From NCBI RefSeq assembly GCF_002860325.1, contig NZ_PKOJ01000001.1, forward strand, positions 682,001 through 746,000: DNA of 64,000 nt. Reading direction: 5' to 3'. The position numbers and the translations under genes were made by a program. The stretch's first letter is position 1. Each line of letters starts with the position of its first letter. Below, in pieces: positions 43,673 to 52,854 of the stretch. The DNA is from Neptunicoccus cionae. GTDB taxonomy: Bacteria > Pseudomonadota > Alphaproteobacteria > Rhodobacterales > Rhodobacteraceae. The notes below the pieces were generated by a model. That model made no database searches, had not been told where the DNA came from, and saw only the letters and a list, made by a program, of their open reading frames with translations.

Positions 43673-44200
43673 ATGTCAGATATGATGGTCAAAATTTCTG
43701 CAGGGCTGGAGCGTGCATTTGCGCGCCGTGGCTTCGCAGAGCCGAGCGTGGAAGACTTGCGGGATGCCGCAGGCGTAAGCCTGCGCACCCTTTACAAATA
43801 TACGCCTTCCCGCTCCCAAATGGTGCTGGCAGCCTTAGAACACCGACACCAACGGTATCTTGAGCGCGTGTTTACAGATTTACCGCAGGAATCCGGTGAA
43901 GCGCTTGACACTATCCTGTCAAGGGTTGGGGAGTGGATGGTGTCAGAGACTTCGCACGGTTGTCTTTTTCACGCCGCAGTGGCCGCTTATCCGGCCAGCC
44001 TGCCCTTGCGCGACCTTTTGGAGGGCCACAAGGCCGAGGTTGCCAAAAAAGCAGCAGTTGCCTGCGGGATACCCGAAAAAGGTATCGAACTTCTTGTACT
44101 TATTGAGGGGCTGACCCAGGTCTGGTCCTTGCAGGGTCCACGCGCCTTGGATGCCGCCAAACTCTTGGGCCGTGCGCTCCTGGACCGCCACGAATCCTGA
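43673..44200 (+). CDS. TetR-family transcriptional regulator
   Basis: A 175-residue regulator. The N-terminal DNA-binding domain reads GLERAFARRGFAEPSVEDLRDAAGVSLRTLYKYTPSRSQMVLAAL, with the typical TLYKYTPSR recognition helix end. The C-terminal ligand domain contains GCLFHAAVAAYPASLPLRDLLEGH. The start may be 43673 or the ATG at 43682; neither has a clear ribosome site. It lies divergent to the dehydrogenase and likely represses it through the twin palindromes; the inducer is unknown. Confidence 0.87.
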   Translation: MSDMMVKISAGLERAFARRGFAEPSVEDLRDAAGVSLRTLYKYTPSRSQMVLAALEHRHQRYLERVFTDLPQESGEALDTILSRVGEWMVSETSHGCLFHAAVAAYPASLPLRDLLEGHKAEVAKKAAVACGIPEKGIELLVLIEGLTQVWSLQGPRALDAAKLLGRALLDRHES

Positions 44201-44225
44201 ACACTTCAACTGCGCGCCCAACGAA

Positions 44226-44251
44226 AAAGACCAGCCCGAAGGCTGGTCTTT
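44226..44251. terminator. Bidirectional terminator
   Basis: Perfect arms AAAGACCAGCC (44226-44236) and GGCTGGTCTTT (44241-44251), loop CGAA, with A/T runs on both sides. It lies between the convergent TetR and lipoprotein genes and can serve both. Confidence 0.88.
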
Positions 44252-44273
44252 GGTGTGTTCTGTCGTGTGACGC

Positions 44274-44558
44274 TTAAATCGGGTCGGACCCTTTTTTGAA
44301 ATCGCCCACAGCCATGCCCGGTTCGGCAATGCCGGAACAGACAGGTTTGCCGTATTTGTCGAGACGCGCAGAGAGATAACCCTCTACGCCGTCGTCGATA
44401 ATCCAGTGGTCACACCCTCGCGGGTCAACCCAGATGCCGGCGTTCAGTTCGCTGACAGGGTGGGAGTCAAAGCCCCGGTCCACTGTTTTGTTCTGCTTGT
44501 CACAGGCCGCCAGAGCAACAGCGGCGCCGAGAATAAGAATGCTCGTCTTGATTGTCAT
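44274..44558 (-). CDS. Small lipoprotein with a WVDPxGCxHW module
   Basis: A 94-residue lipoprotein: signal peptide with lipobox LAAC (Cys19). Residues 41-74 form a compact module, GIWVDPRGCDHWIIDDGVEG, ending KPVC, that is shared with residues 43-76 of the OmpA protein directly upstream (GVWVDPDGCEHWVMDDGVEG ... IPVC). The two conserved Cys could form a disulfide. The gene starts 14 bp after the OmpA stop, so they are cotranscribed. The module is not one I recognise by name; the function is unknown, presumably in the cell envelope. Confidence 0.75.
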   Translation of the reverse strand: MTIKTSILILGAAVALAACDKQNKTVDRGFDSHPVSELNAGIWVDPRGCDHWIIDDGVEGYLSARLDKYGKPVCSGIAEPGMAVGDFKKGSDPI

Positions 44559-44572
44559 AGTCCTAACCTTCC

Positions 44573-45136
44573 TCAGCGCACGCAGGTGATTTCAACGCGG
44601 CGGTTCTGCTTTTTACCCGCTGCGGTTCTGTTGGACGCAACCGGAACACGTTCACCGTACCAGCGGATCTGGGCCCGTTTCCCGACTTGGGTCGCAACTT
44701 TGGCAACGGCGCGGGCGCGGTTTTCAGACAGGCGCATGTTGTACGCATCGCTGGCATCGCTGTCGGTGTGGCCGTCAATGATGAAAGATGTTGCTGTTGC
44801 TTCCTTGAAGAATTGCGCCAGACGGTTCCGGCCCGCAGCGCTGATAGCATAGCGGTCCACTGCGAAAAGCTGGTCGGTGTTCATCACGGCGCAAGGGTTG
44901 CCACGACGACAGACCGGAATCCCGTCCCGTGTGACGTGCGGGGTCATATACCCTTCAACACCGTCGTCCATGACCCAGTGCTCGCAGCCGTCCGGATCAA
45001 CCCAGACGCCTGGTACGTATCTTTCGCCGGTGGCTTGGGTGGATTTGCGAACCACAACTTCGTCGGCAAAGGCCGATCCCGCAAACACAAGACACCCGAC
45101 TGCTGCAACAACTATTTTTACAGATCGGTTAAACAC
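44573..45136 (-). CDS. OmpA-family protein with an N-terminal WVDPxGCxHW module
   Basis: A 187-residue periplasmic protein. Residues 1-24 are a signal peptide (VVAAVGCLVFAGSAFA). Residues 43-76 hold the module GVWVDPDGCEHWVMDDGVEG ... IPVC, followed by a CRRGNPC pair of Cys. The rest is an OmpA-C domain: FAVDRYAISAAGRNRLAQFF, FIIDGHTDSDASDAYNMRLSENRARAV, and a basic end with NRRVEITC. The OmpA-C domain binds peptidoglycan without a membrane barrel. With the lipoprotein downstream it forms a two-gene envelope unit. Confidence 0.85.
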   Translation of the reverse strand: MFNRSVKIVVAAVGCLVFAGSAFADEVVVRKSTQATGERYVPGVWVDPDGCEHWVMDDGVEGYMTPHVTRDGIPVCRRGNPCAVMNTDQLFAVDRYAISAAGRNRLAQFFKEATATSFIIDGHTDSDASDAYNMRLSENRARAVAKVATQVGKRAQIRWYGERVPVASNRTAAGKKQNRRVEITCVR

Positions 45137-45338
45137 TGCAATTTCCCTTCACTTCCAACGAATATAAAAGCCGGATCGCGCTCAAAATGACGCAATTCTC
45201 CCTATTGTGGGTAAGGGTAACAAATTTCTATAAATTGTGAAGAAAAAAATGAGAACCACTAGGTTTAGTTTTGGAAACAAAACATGCCCATTAATCCTCT
45301 TTGATCACAGAACGTGTTTAATCAGCCGATCTACAGCG

Positions 45339-46658
45339 TCAAACCAACTCTGCAGCGAGAGAGTTGCGTTCCGACCACAAGACCTTGGCCTGTACGATTT
45401 TACCCACTTGATCAGGAGACGCATCCATATGGACGGCATGAAGAAATTCGGACTTGCCGATCATCTGCCCCGGATTGCGGCCCGGTTTTTCCAGCAGAAC
45501 AGGTAGGGTTTTGCCAACCATCGAATTCTGGAAATCTGCCTGATGTTCGCTCAGCAGTGCCTGTAGCCGTGCAAGACGGTCGTTTTTTTCTGCTTCGTCT
45601 ACATGAGAGCGATCTGCGGCAGGTGTGCCCGGGCGGGGAGAGTATTTGAAGGAATAGGCCTGACCATAGCGCACTTCACGGCACAGATCGAGTGTCGCCT
45701 GAAAATCCTCTTCGGTTTCACCCGGAAAGCCAACGATAAAGTCGCCGGAAAGCGCGATGTCAGGCCGTGCGGCGCGGATGCGTTCGATCAGCGCCAGATA
45801 TTCTGCGGCAGTATGTTTGCGGTTCATCGCCTTTAGAACCCGGTCGCTGCCCGCCTGAACCGGCAGGTGCAAGTAAGGCATCAGCTTTTCACAATCGCCA
45901 TGGGCGGCAATCAGGTCATCATCCATGTCGTTGGGGTGGCTGGTGGTAAAGCGGATGCGCTTTAATTCGTCGATTTTGGCCAGTTCGCGGATCAGCTGTG
46001 CCAAGCCCCATTCGCGCCCGTCATGGGTGCCGTGGTAGGCGTTGACGTTCTGGCCAAGCAGATTGATCTCTACCACGCCGCGTTCCACCAGATCACGGGC
46101 TTCCGCAAGGATTTGTTCCACCGAACGGGAGACTTCCGCCCCGCGTGTGTAAGGCACGACGCAAAACGCACAGAATTTGTCACAGCCTTCCTGAACCGTC
46201 AGAAAGGCGGAAGGCGCGCGGCGCGCTTTGGGGCCACGGGGCAGATGGTCGAATTTGTCTTCTGCCGGAAATTCCGTATCAACCTGCGCTTTGACCTGCC
46301 CGATCTTGGCTTCCATTTCCGGCAGGCGGTGGTAGGCCTGCGGCCCCACAACCAGATCGACCATCGGCTGGCGGCGGATGATTTCCTCGCCTTCGGCCTG
46401 TGCCACACAACCGGCCACCCCGATTTTCAGATCGGGATTTGCGGCCTTGAACGGTTTGTAGCGCCCCAGTTCGGAGTAAATCTTTTCCGCGGCCTTTTCC
46501 CGAATGTGGCAGGTGTTGAGAAGGATCATGTCCGCCCCTTCGGGCGTGTCTGTCTCTACATATCCTTGCCCGCCTAGGGCCGAGACCATCCGTTCGCTGT
46601 CATAGACATTCATCTGGCAGCCGTAGGTTTTGACAAAGAGCTTCTTGGGTTCAGACAT
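45339..46658 (-). CDS. miaB: tRNA-2-methylthio-N6-dimethylallyladenosine synthase
   Basis: A 439-residue radical-SAM methylthiotransferase that modifies A37 of tRNAs. It has the N-terminal UPF0004 domain with three Cys ([20 protein letters not shown]), the radical-SAM cluster [32 protein letters not shown], and a C-terminal TRAM domain. The ATG at 46658 is preferred over an in-frame GTG three codons upstream; the ribosome site is weak. It usually precedes phoH-ybeY; here they are separated. Confidence 0.95.
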   Translation of the reverse strand: MSEPKKLFVKTYGCQMNVYDSERMVSALGGQGYVETDTPEGADMILLNTCHIREKAAEKIYSELGRYKPFKAANPDLKIGVAGCVAQAEGEEIIRRQPMVDLVVGPQAYHRLPEMEAKIGQVKAQVDTEFPAEDKFDHLPRGPKARRAPSAFLTVQEGCDKFCAFCVVPYTRGAEVSRSVEQILAEARDLVERGVVEINLLGQNVNAYHGTHDGREWGLAQLIRELAKIDELKRIRFTTSHPNDMDDDLIAAHGDCEKLMPYLHLPVQAGSDRVLKAMNRKHTAAEYLALIERIRAARPDIALSGDFIVGFPGETEEDFQATLDLCREVRYGQAYSFKYSPRPGTPAADRSHVDEAEKNDRLARLQALLSEHQADFQNSMVGKTLPVLLEKPGRNPGQMIGKSEFLHAVHMDASPDQVGKIVQAKVLWSERNSLAAELV

Positions 46659-46756
46659 AACACGCACCGATTGATTGGGGGCAAATCCCCGTCAGATCGC
46701 AGGCTCTACACGCAAAACGGGCGATCGGCAACGGTTAGCGGTCAAAGCGCCTTCGC

Positions 46757-47164
46757 TCAGCGGTTCCGCCCCAGCCCACTGGCCTTGGCAAGTTCCTGCC
46801 GCTTGGCGGCGTAATTTGGTGCTACCATGGGGTAGTCCGTCGGCAGCCCCCATTTTGCGCGATATTCCTCGGGCGAGAGATCGTATTTGGACTTGAGATG
46901 TTTTTTCAGCATTTTGAACGCCTTGCCATCTTCCAGACAGATAATGTGATCAGGAGTTACGCTGTCTTCGACGGGTACGGCGGGCATGGTGTCATTCGCA
47001 TGGCCATGGCTGTTCTGATAGATCTGGGTCACTTTTTGATGAACCACGTCCATAACTGTGGCGATCTGATCCAGATCGACCTTGTTCCCTTGCAGATAGG
47101 CGGACACGATCCGCGTAGTGTGCGTCATCATATCCGAATCCATACGTTCCACAGTTTGCTTCAT
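46757..47164 (-). CDS. MucR/Ros-family transcriptional regulator
   Basis: A 135-residue regulator of the Ros/MucR family, DNA-binding proteins that control exopolysaccharide, motility and cell-cycle genes in alphaproteobacteria. The core is DHIICLEDGKAFKMLKKHLKSKYDLSPEEYRAKWGLP and YPMVAPNYAAKRQELAKASGLG. The zinc-finger position Cys-x2-Cys is Cys-Leu-Glu-Asp here, a substitution seen in many MucR proteins. The ATG at 47164 has GGAAGG upstream. It is divergent from the gene at 47392, with 227 bp between. Confidence 0.9.
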   Translation of the reverse strand: MKQTVERMDSDMMTHTTRIVSAYLQGNKVDLDQIATVMDVVHQKVTQIYQNSHGHANDTMPAVPVEDSVTPDHIICLEDGKAFKMLKKHLKSKYDLSPEEYRAKWGLPTDYPMVAPNYAAKRQELAKASGLGRNR

Positions 47165-47391
47165 GTTTGAACCTTCCAGCCTTAGACGGGCTAGCCTGAT
47201 TGCTGGCCAGCGTTGGACACTTTCGTATTGAAGCTAGGCGGGGCAAGAGACATTTCAAGGAAGAAGGCAGCCAATGCGGTTTGCGCCAAGCGGCCGGTCA
47301 GGCTTGCGGTTATCTGTCGTTTGCGGCATTTTGCACCGCAAACGCCGGTTCGTTGAATGAAGGCGGGATTCAGGTAGCAGGCAGGGTTTTT

Positions 47392-48252
47392 ATGAAGGCA
47401 GAATCGCTGGATACTTTCCTCAAGAAACAGGCGGGAGCGCTCTTGAAAGGGCCGGTCGCATTGGTATTTGCCGAGGATGAGATCGGTCTGGGTGCCACGC
47501 TCCGCCACCATGCGCGGATCGGGTTCGAGAATATCATCCTGCTGGCCCAAAAGGATACGGTGCTGCCTTCGGATTGCGTCGAGCTGTGCCATCATGTGGA
47601 GAATGATCCGGCTACTCAGGAAACGCTGGTGTCTGCTGTCAACAAAGCCATCGCTGCACTGGACGGGCGTTGGCTGTACTATTGCTACAACGGTGAATAT
47701 CTGCATTTCCCTTTTTGCGAGACCCGTTCCATCAACGAATTGATAACCTTCATTTCCGAGGAACGCCGCAGTTCAGCCTTCACCTATGTGGTCGATCTTT
47801 ATGCAGCCGATCTTGATAATAATCCTTACGGTTACTCGCTGGAGGATGCCCATCTGGATGCGTCGGGTTACTATGCATTGAACCGCTGGAAAGACGGAAA
47901 GGTGATGGAGCGGCAATTGTCCATCTACGGCGGGCTGAAGTGGAGGTTCGAGGAACATCTGCCTTGGGCCAAACGCCGTATCGACCGCGTTGCGCTGTTC
48001 TGTGCCAAGCCGGGATTGCAGATGGACGAGGACCAGATGTTCAATGATGAGGAATACAACACCTATCAATGCCCGTGGCATCATTCCGTTACGATTGCGA
48101 TCTGTTCGTTCCGCACGGCCAAATATCTGAAGTCAAACCCCGGATCCACCTTTGAGGTGAACAGCTTTGCATGGGCCAAGTCACAGAAGTTCCGTTGGAA
48201 TTCGCAACAGCTGATGGACTTGGGTCTGATGGAGCCGGGGCAGTGGTTCTAA
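47392..48252 (+). CDS. Uncharacterised protein, possibly glycosyltransferase-like
   Basis: A 286-residue cytoplasmic protein. N-terminal VALVFAEDEIGLGATLRHHARIGFENIILLAQ resembles the first strand-helix of GT-A (family 2 or 92) folds, and WLYYCYNGEYLHFPF and YVVDLYAADLDNN could hold an acidic metal site. The rest, including KWRFEEHLPWAKRRIDRVALF and WHHSVTIAICSFRTAKYLKSNPG, gives no known motif. The ATG at 47392 gives the best N-terminus, with only a weak AGGG upstream; the frame is open back to 47200. I do not recognise the family with certainty. Its divergent neighbour MucR often controls polysaccharide genes, which fits a glycosyltransferase guess. Confidence 0.6.
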   Translation: MKAESLDTFLKKQAGALLKGPVALVFAEDEIGLGATLRHHARIGFENIILLAQKDTVLPSDCVELCHHVENDPATQETLVSAVNKAIAALDGRWLYYCYNGEYLHFPFCETRSINELITFISEERRSSAFTYVVDLYAADLDNNPYGYSLEDAHLDASGYYALNRWKDGKVMERQLSIYGGLKWRFEEHLPWAKRRIDRVALFCAKPGLQMDEDQMFNDEEYNTYQCPWHHSVTIAICSFRTAKYLKSNPGSTFEVNSFAWAKSQKFRWNSQQLMDLGLMEPGQWF

Positions 48253-48326
48253 CTACCTATCAAGGCGCATCCTGCTTGGCCGTTACTTGACGGCACAGAA
48301 CTTGCGTCCGGCCTGAGCGGACCGGA

Positions 48327-48761
48327 TCAGGTGTCTTTTGTCAGGCGGATCACGACATCGACACGTGCGATGGACATGCCTTCAGGGGCTTCGGGTTCCT
48401 TGGCAAAGGCCACAGCACTTTTAGGAGCATCGGTGACGCTGCCGTTTTCTTCCCAGTAGTAATGGGGGTGTTCGTCCACGCGGGTATCAAAGTAGGAGCG
48501 GTGGCCGTCTACGGTAATCTCGTTCATCAGCCCCGCATCGCAAAAGGTGCGCAGCGTGTTATAAACCGTTGCCAGAGAAACCTGCGCCCCGTTTTCCGAG
48601 GCCGAGCCGTAAAGGCTCTCGGCGGTGACGTGACGGTTGCGACCGTCGCCTACCAGCAACTCGGCCAGAGCCAGCCGTTGCTTGGTCGGACGCACGTCCG
48701 CGCTCAAAAGCCACGCCCTGCCCAAGCTTTCGCTTGTATCGGTTGGTGTAGTGTCTTGCAT
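48327..48761 (-). CDS. irr: Iron response regulator Irr (Fur family)
   Basis: A 144-residue Fur-superfamily repressor. Winged-helix region: VRPTKQRLALAELLVGDGRNRHVTAESLYGSASENGAQVSLATVYNTLRTFCDAGLMNEI; the metal/haem region has DEHPHYYWEENG. Irr senses haem status and controls iron uptake and haem synthesis in alphaproteobacteria; the N-terminal haem motif GCPV of the Bradyrhizobium protein is absent here, as is usual outside the Bradyrhizobiaceae. The start at 48761 gives the normal length. It is divergent from fabA across a 199-bp gap; I found no clear iron-control-element palindrome there. Confidence 0.88.
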   Translation of the reverse strand: MQDTTPTDTSESLGRAWLLSADVRPTKQRLALAELLVGDGRNRHVTAESLYGSASENGAQVSLATVYNTLRTFCDAGLMNEITVDGHRSYFDTRVDEHPHYYWEENGSVTDAPKSAVAFAKEPEAPEGMSIARVDVVIRLTKDT

Positions 48762-48960
48762 AACTGCCTCTGGATAAATCCATAGATTTTCAGGGAATAT
48801 GCCCCTAAAACGCCGCCAATTCAAACGCAAAAGGAAAACGGGCCTTTTACGGCGGCTGATTTGGCTTATATGGCGGGAACGGTGGCCTATTGCCAGCCTT
48901 GAGCGCACAATGGTAATACCACGGTTACGACAACGAAAAACTATCGGAGACAGGCCCTTT

Positions 48961-49467
48961 ATGACAGATCGACCCACCAGCTTTGGATACGAAGACTTGC
49001 TGGCATGTGCCCGCGGGGAAATGTTCGGACCGGGCAATGCGCAATTACCCCTCCCTCCAATGCTGATGATGGACCGGATCACAGAAATCTCGGCTGATGG
49101 CGGAGAACATGGCAAGGGCCATGTGGTTGCCGAATTCGACATAAAACCTGATCTCTGGTTCTTTGACTGCCACTTTCCGGGAAATCCGATCATGCCGGGG
49201 TGTCTCGGTCTGGATGGTCTATGGCAATTGACCGGCTTCAATCTGGGCTGGCGCGGTATGCTGGGGCGCGGCATGGCGCTTGGCGTTGGTGAGGTCAAGC
49301 TGACAGGCATGGTCAAACCGGATCGCAAGATGCTGACCTATCATGTGGATTTCACGCGGGTGATCGACCGCAAGATCAAGGTTGGCGTGGCAAATGGTAA
49401 GGTTTTCGCCGATGGCGAGCCGATTTACACGGTCACAGATATGAAAGTCGGCCTGTCAGACGCCTGA
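48961..49467 (+). CDS. fabA: 3-hydroxydecanoyl-ACP dehydratase/isomerase
   Basis: A 168-residue hot-dog-fold enzyme that dehydrates 3-hydroxydecanoyl-ACP and isomerises it to the cis-3 form, starting unsaturated fatty acid synthesis. Motifs: [12 protein letters not shown], the active-site loop [24 protein letters not shown] with the catalytic His and the Asp in GLDG. The ATG at 48961 gives the normal length; the longer upstream frame is in the divergent promoter. It leads the fabA-fabB-fabI operon. Confidence 0.95.
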   Translation: MTDRPTSFGYEDLLACARGEMFGPGNAQLPLPPMLMMDRITEISADGGEHGKGHVVAEFDIKPDLWFFDCHFPGNPIMPGCLGLDGLWQLTGFNLGWRGMLGRGMALGVGEVKLTGMVKPDRKMLTYHVDFTRVIDRKIKVGVANGKVFADGEPIYTVTDMKVGLSDA

Positions 49468-49506
49468 TCTGCCGACACCAAAGACATTAAGAAACAGGAG
49501 AGCACC

Positions 49507-50736
49507 ATGCGTCGCGTAGTAGTCACAGGGCTGGGTATCGTTTCCTCTATCGGGAATAACGCAGAAGAGGTCACGGCCTCTCTCAAAGCGGGGAAGTCGG
49601 GTATCGTCGCCGCCCCTGAATACGCCGAACGGGGCTTTCGCAGTCAGGTTCACGGCAAGGTCGACATCGATGTGGCAGAGCACATCGACAAGCGTACCCT
49701 GCGCTTTATGGGACCGGGTTCGGCCTATGCCCATATCGCCTTGCAACAGGCGATTGCCGATGCGGGTCTGGACGAAGACGCAATCTCCAACATCCGCACC
49801 GGTCTGATCGCCGGTTCGGGCGGACCGTCCACCTCGGCCATGTTCACGGCGCACCAGACGGTTCTGGAAAAAGGCTCTCCGAAACGGATCGGGCCTTTTG
49901 CTGTGCCAAAATGTATGGGCTCTACTGTTTCTGCGAACCTTGCCACGGCGTTCAAGATCAAGGGGATCAACTATTCGATCACCTCGGCCTGTTCCACATC
50001 GCTGCATTGTATCGGATCGGCATCCGAACAAATCATGATGGGCAAACAGGACATTATGTTTGCAGGCGGTGGCGAGGAACTGGACTGGACCCTGTCCTGT
50101 CTGTTCGATGCGATGGGGGCGATGTCCTCCAAGTATAACGATACGCCGGAACTGGCCTCTCGTGCGTTTGACGCGGACCGCGACGGGTTCGTGATCGGCG
50201 GCGGCGGCGGTATGGTCGTGCTGGAGGACATGGACCATGCCATCGCGCGCGGTGCGAAAATCTATGCCGAGGTCACAGGCTTTGGCGCCACATCCGACGG
50301 GCACGACATGGTTGCCCCCTCCGGTGAAGGTGGAGAGCGGGCCATGCAACTGGCTGTCAGCACCCTGCCAGAAGGGCGCAAGGTCAGCTACATCAATGCA
50401 CACGGCACATCCACACCTGTGGGGGACGTGGGCGAGGTTGAAGCCGTGCGCCGTGTCTTTGGCGAAGGCAGCACACCGCCGATCAGTTCCACCAAATCAA
50501 TGACAGGTCACGCACAGGGTGCGACCGGCGCGATGGAAGCCATCTTCTGCCTGCTGATGCTGGAGCATGATTTCATCACACCGTCCATCAATGTGGTGAA
50601 CCTCGATCCGGCCATCAATCCCGGTGAAATCGCGACCGAACTGGTGGAGAACGCGGGGCTGGATACGGTGATGACAAACTCTTTCGGGTTTGGCGGCACC
50701 AACGGCTCTATTCTGCTGAGCAAGTATAAAAACTGA
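49507..50736 (+). CDS. fabB: 3-oxoacyl-ACP synthase I
   Basis: A 409-residue condensing enzyme that elongates unsaturated acyl-ACP. Cys-His-His triad: Cys in [15 protein letters not shown], His in [12 protein letters not shown] and His in [13 protein letters not shown]; the C-terminal [15 protein letters not shown] is typical. AGGAG precedes the ATG. It lies 39 bp after fabA and 19 bp before fabI. Confidence 0.96.
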   Translation: MRRVVVTGLGIVSSIGNNAEEVTASLKAGKSGIVAAPEYAERGFRSQVHGKVDIDVAEHIDKRTLRFMGPGSAYAHIALQQAIADAGLDEDAISNIRTGLIAGSGGPSTSAMFTAHQTVLEKGSPKRIGPFAVPKCMGSTVSANLATAFKIKGINYSITSACSTSLHCIGSASEQIMMGKQDIMFAGGGEELDWTLSCLFDAMGAMSSKYNDTPELASRAFDADRDGFVIGGGGGMVVLEDMDHAIARGAKIYAEVTGFGATSDGHDMVAPSGEGGERAMQLAVSTLPEGRKVSYINAHGTSTPVGDVGEVEAVRRVFGEGSTPPISSTKSMTGHAQGATGAMEAIFCLLMLEHDFITPSINVVNLDPAINPGEIATELVENAGLDTVMTNSFGFGGTNGSILLSKYKN

Positions 50737-50755
50737 GAGTGTTAGGAGCCAGCGC

Positions 50756-51544
50756 ATGAGCGGTCCACTTCAAGGAAAACGCGGTCTCGTTATCGGGGTT
50801 GCCAACGACAAATCCATCGCTTGGGGCATCGCCAAAGCCGCAGCCGAAGCAGGGGCCGAGCTTGCCTTTACCTATCAGGCAGAAAATCTTGGCCGGCGGG
50901 TGATCCCGCTGGCTGAATCTGTTGGCTCTGATTTTGTGGTGCAGGCCGATGTCACGGATGAAGCTTCACTGGATGCGCTGTTCGCAACGCTGAAGGAAAA
51001 ATGGGGCACATTCGATTTTCTGGTCCATGCGGTTGCCTATTCCGACAAGGACGAACTGACCGGCCGGTTCATCAACACCACACGGGCGAATTTCGCCAAT
51101 TCGATGGAAATTTCCTGCTTTTCGCTGATTGATCTGTCCAAGCGGGCTGCGCCGCTGATGACGGCGGGCGGGACGATCCTGACCCTGACGTTCCAAGGCT
51201 CTACAACTGTGATGCCGAACTACAATGTGATGGGTGTTGCCAAAGCCGCGCTGGAAAGTGCTGTGCGCTATCTGGCGAATGATCTGGGACCGGACGGCAT
51301 CCGTGTGAATGCGATCTCTCCGGGTCCGATGCGCACGCTGGCCGGCGCTGCGATTGGTGGTGCGCGTAAAACCTACCGCGCGACCGAGGCCAACGCGCCT
51401 CTGCGTTCTAATGCAACTTTGGAGGCGGTGGGCGGCACCGCCGTCTACCTCGCCTCTGACGCAGGCGCCTATACTTCCGGTGAGATCATCCATGTTGATG
51501 GCGGCTATCATGTGATTGGCATGGCCCAGCCGGAAAACCTGTAG
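50756..51544 (+). CDS. fabI: Enoyl-ACP reductase (NADH), FabI type
   Basis: A 262-residue short-chain-dehydrogenase-like enoyl reductase. The cofactor site is GVANDKSIAWGIAKAAAEAG; catalytic Tyr156 and Lys163 are in PNYNVMGVAKAALE; the substrate loop is PMRTLAGAAIGG. It completes the elongation cycle and is the target class of triclosan. The position equivalent to E. coli Gly93 lies in HAVAYSDK, where the Gly is Ala. AGGAG precedes the ATG. Confidence 0.96.
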   Translation: MSGPLQGKRGLVIGVANDKSIAWGIAKAAAEAGAELAFTYQAENLGRRVIPLAESVGSDFVVQADVTDEASLDALFATLKEKWGTFDFLVHAVAYSDKDELTGRFINTTRANFANSMEISCFSLIDLSKRAAPLMTAGGTILTLTFQGSTTVMPNYNVMGVAKAALESAVRYLANDLGPDGIRVNAISPGPMRTLAGAAIGGARKTYRATEANAPLRSNATLEAVGGTAVYLASDAGAYTSGEIIHVDGGYHVIGMAQPENL

Positions 51545-51574
51545 GCTATTTGAGCCCCTGGCGATGCTAGGGGC

Positions 51575-51976
51575 TTACGACGCTTGCGTCATCAGGGCAA
51601 GTTTCGCCCCACCTGCATCGGTGATCACCGCCACGCGCCCTACATCGGGAATATCAAACACCGGGCGGTGCAAAGTGCCGCCGGATGCAACCACGGCGGC
51701 GACTGATTTGTCCACATCTTCCACGCCGATATAGGTCAGCCAGTGGGTCGGTACGCCGTCTAGATGAGGCATCGTGCCCATGTCCAGAAACCCCGCAATG
51801 GGACGTCCGTCCTGCATCGCAACAACATAGTCACCGCTGCCGTCGGCCAACGGCTTGCTGTCAAACGTCCATCCTGCCACGGCCGAGTAGAACGCTTTTT
51901 GAGCCTCCATATCGCGCAGATGCAATTCGGACCAGACGATGTCTCCGTGGCGATTGGTTGCAGTGTCTTGAGTCAT
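51575..51976 (-). CDS. VOC-superfamily protein
   Basis: A 133-residue protein with two glyoxalase-like half-repeats: DIVWSELHLRDMEAQKAFYSAVAGWTF and THWLTYIGVEDVDKSVAAVVASGGTLHRPVFDIPDVGRVAVITDAGGAKLAL. The pattern matches the CFP-30B/AP-endonuclease-like branch of stand-alone VOC proteins. Function unknown. It is convergent with fabI; a 7-bp hairpin (AGCCCCT / AGGGGCT, 51553-51575) lies between their stops without a T-run. Confidence 0.8.
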   Translation of the reverse strand: MTQDTATNRHGDIVWSELHLRDMEAQKAFYSAVAGWTFDSKPLADGSGDYVVAMQDGRPIAGFLDMGTMPHLDGVPTHWLTYIGVEDVDKSVAAVVASGGTLHRPVFDIPDVGRVAVITDAGGAKLALMTQAS

Positions 51977-52103
51977 GGTGTCCTCCGATTATGGCCCTTT
52001 TGCAGGGGTGATGGGATAGTTTATCACAAGCCTATCAGTCTGCCAAAAACCGTTTCCCCCCACGGGATCAAAATGCCAGTCTGGTGCAAAGAGGAGAAAC
52101 TTA

Positions 52104-52793
52104 ATGACCATCACGACTGCCATCTTCGACGCCTATGGAACCCTGTTTGACGTGTCCGCCGCCGCCCGCACAGCAGCGGGGGAGGCCGGACGCGAAGCAC
52201 TGGCGGGATGCTGGCAGAAGCTGGCCAATGACTGGCGGCTGAAGCAACTTCAATATACTTGGCTGCGCGCTGTGGCGGATGCCCACGGAGATTTCTGGGA
52301 TGTAACCCAAAACGGGCTGGACTGGGCGCTGGAGAATAACAACCTGCAAGGGGACAGCGAACTGCGCGAACGCCTGTTGCAACTGTACTGGGAGCTGGCG
52401 GCCTATCCCGAAGTGCCTGCCATGCTGGCACAGTTGAAAGAGGCGGGGCTGAACACGGCGATCCTGTCCAACGGATCACCAAAAATGCTGGATGGTGCGG
52501 TGCAATCTGCAGGGATCGGCGATCTTCTGGATGATGTGCTGTCTGTGGAAACTGTCGGCATCTTCAAGCCCCATAAATCGGTCTATGATCTGGTCGGCAA
52601 GCGGTTCGGCACTACGCCGGAACAGGTGTTGTTTGTGTCCTCCAACGGCTGGGACGCGGCCTGTGCCACGGGCTACGGGTTTTACACCACTTGGGTGAAC
52701 CGTGCGGGAGAGCCTGTGGACCGGATGCCGTGGACTCCGCAGCAGGTTTTGGCCGATCTGACAACGATTCCCGAAATCGCCGCCAAAAACTAG
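52104..52793 (+). CDS. Haloacid dehalogenase, type II
   Basis: A 229-residue HAD-superfamily enzyme close to L-2-haloacid dehalogenases. Motif I IFDAYGTLFD with nucleophile Asp9, motif II ILSNGSP, Lys in GIFKPHKSVYDLV, and the C-terminal FVSSNGWDAACATGYGFYTTWVNRAGEP, which is characteristic of type II haloacid dehalogenases. The reaction would replace the halogen of short 2-haloacids by hydroxyl; a natural phosphatase-like role cannot be excluded. GGAG lies upstream of the ATG. Confidence 0.88.
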   Translation: MTITTAIFDAYGTLFDVSAAARTAAGEAGREALAGCWQKLANDWRLKQLQYTWLRAVADAHGDFWDVTQNGLDWALENNNLQGDSELRERLLQLYWELAAYPEVPAMLAQLKEAGLNTAILSNGSPKMLDGAVQSAGIGDLLDDVLSVETVGIFKPHKSVYDLVGKRFGTTPEQVLFVSSNGWDAACATGYGFYTTWVNRAGEPVDRMPWTPQQVLADLTTIPEIAAKN

Positions 52794-52854
52794 CCGTTTC
52801 AAACTGTGTAAATCCCCCGTAGAAAGGCCAAAATCCCTCCCATCTAAGAACGGA

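Noticed and set aside
48762-48960. Iron-control-element palindrome for Irr upstream of fabA
   Set aside because: No convincing TTTAGAA/TTCTAAA-type inverted repeat was seen on inspection.
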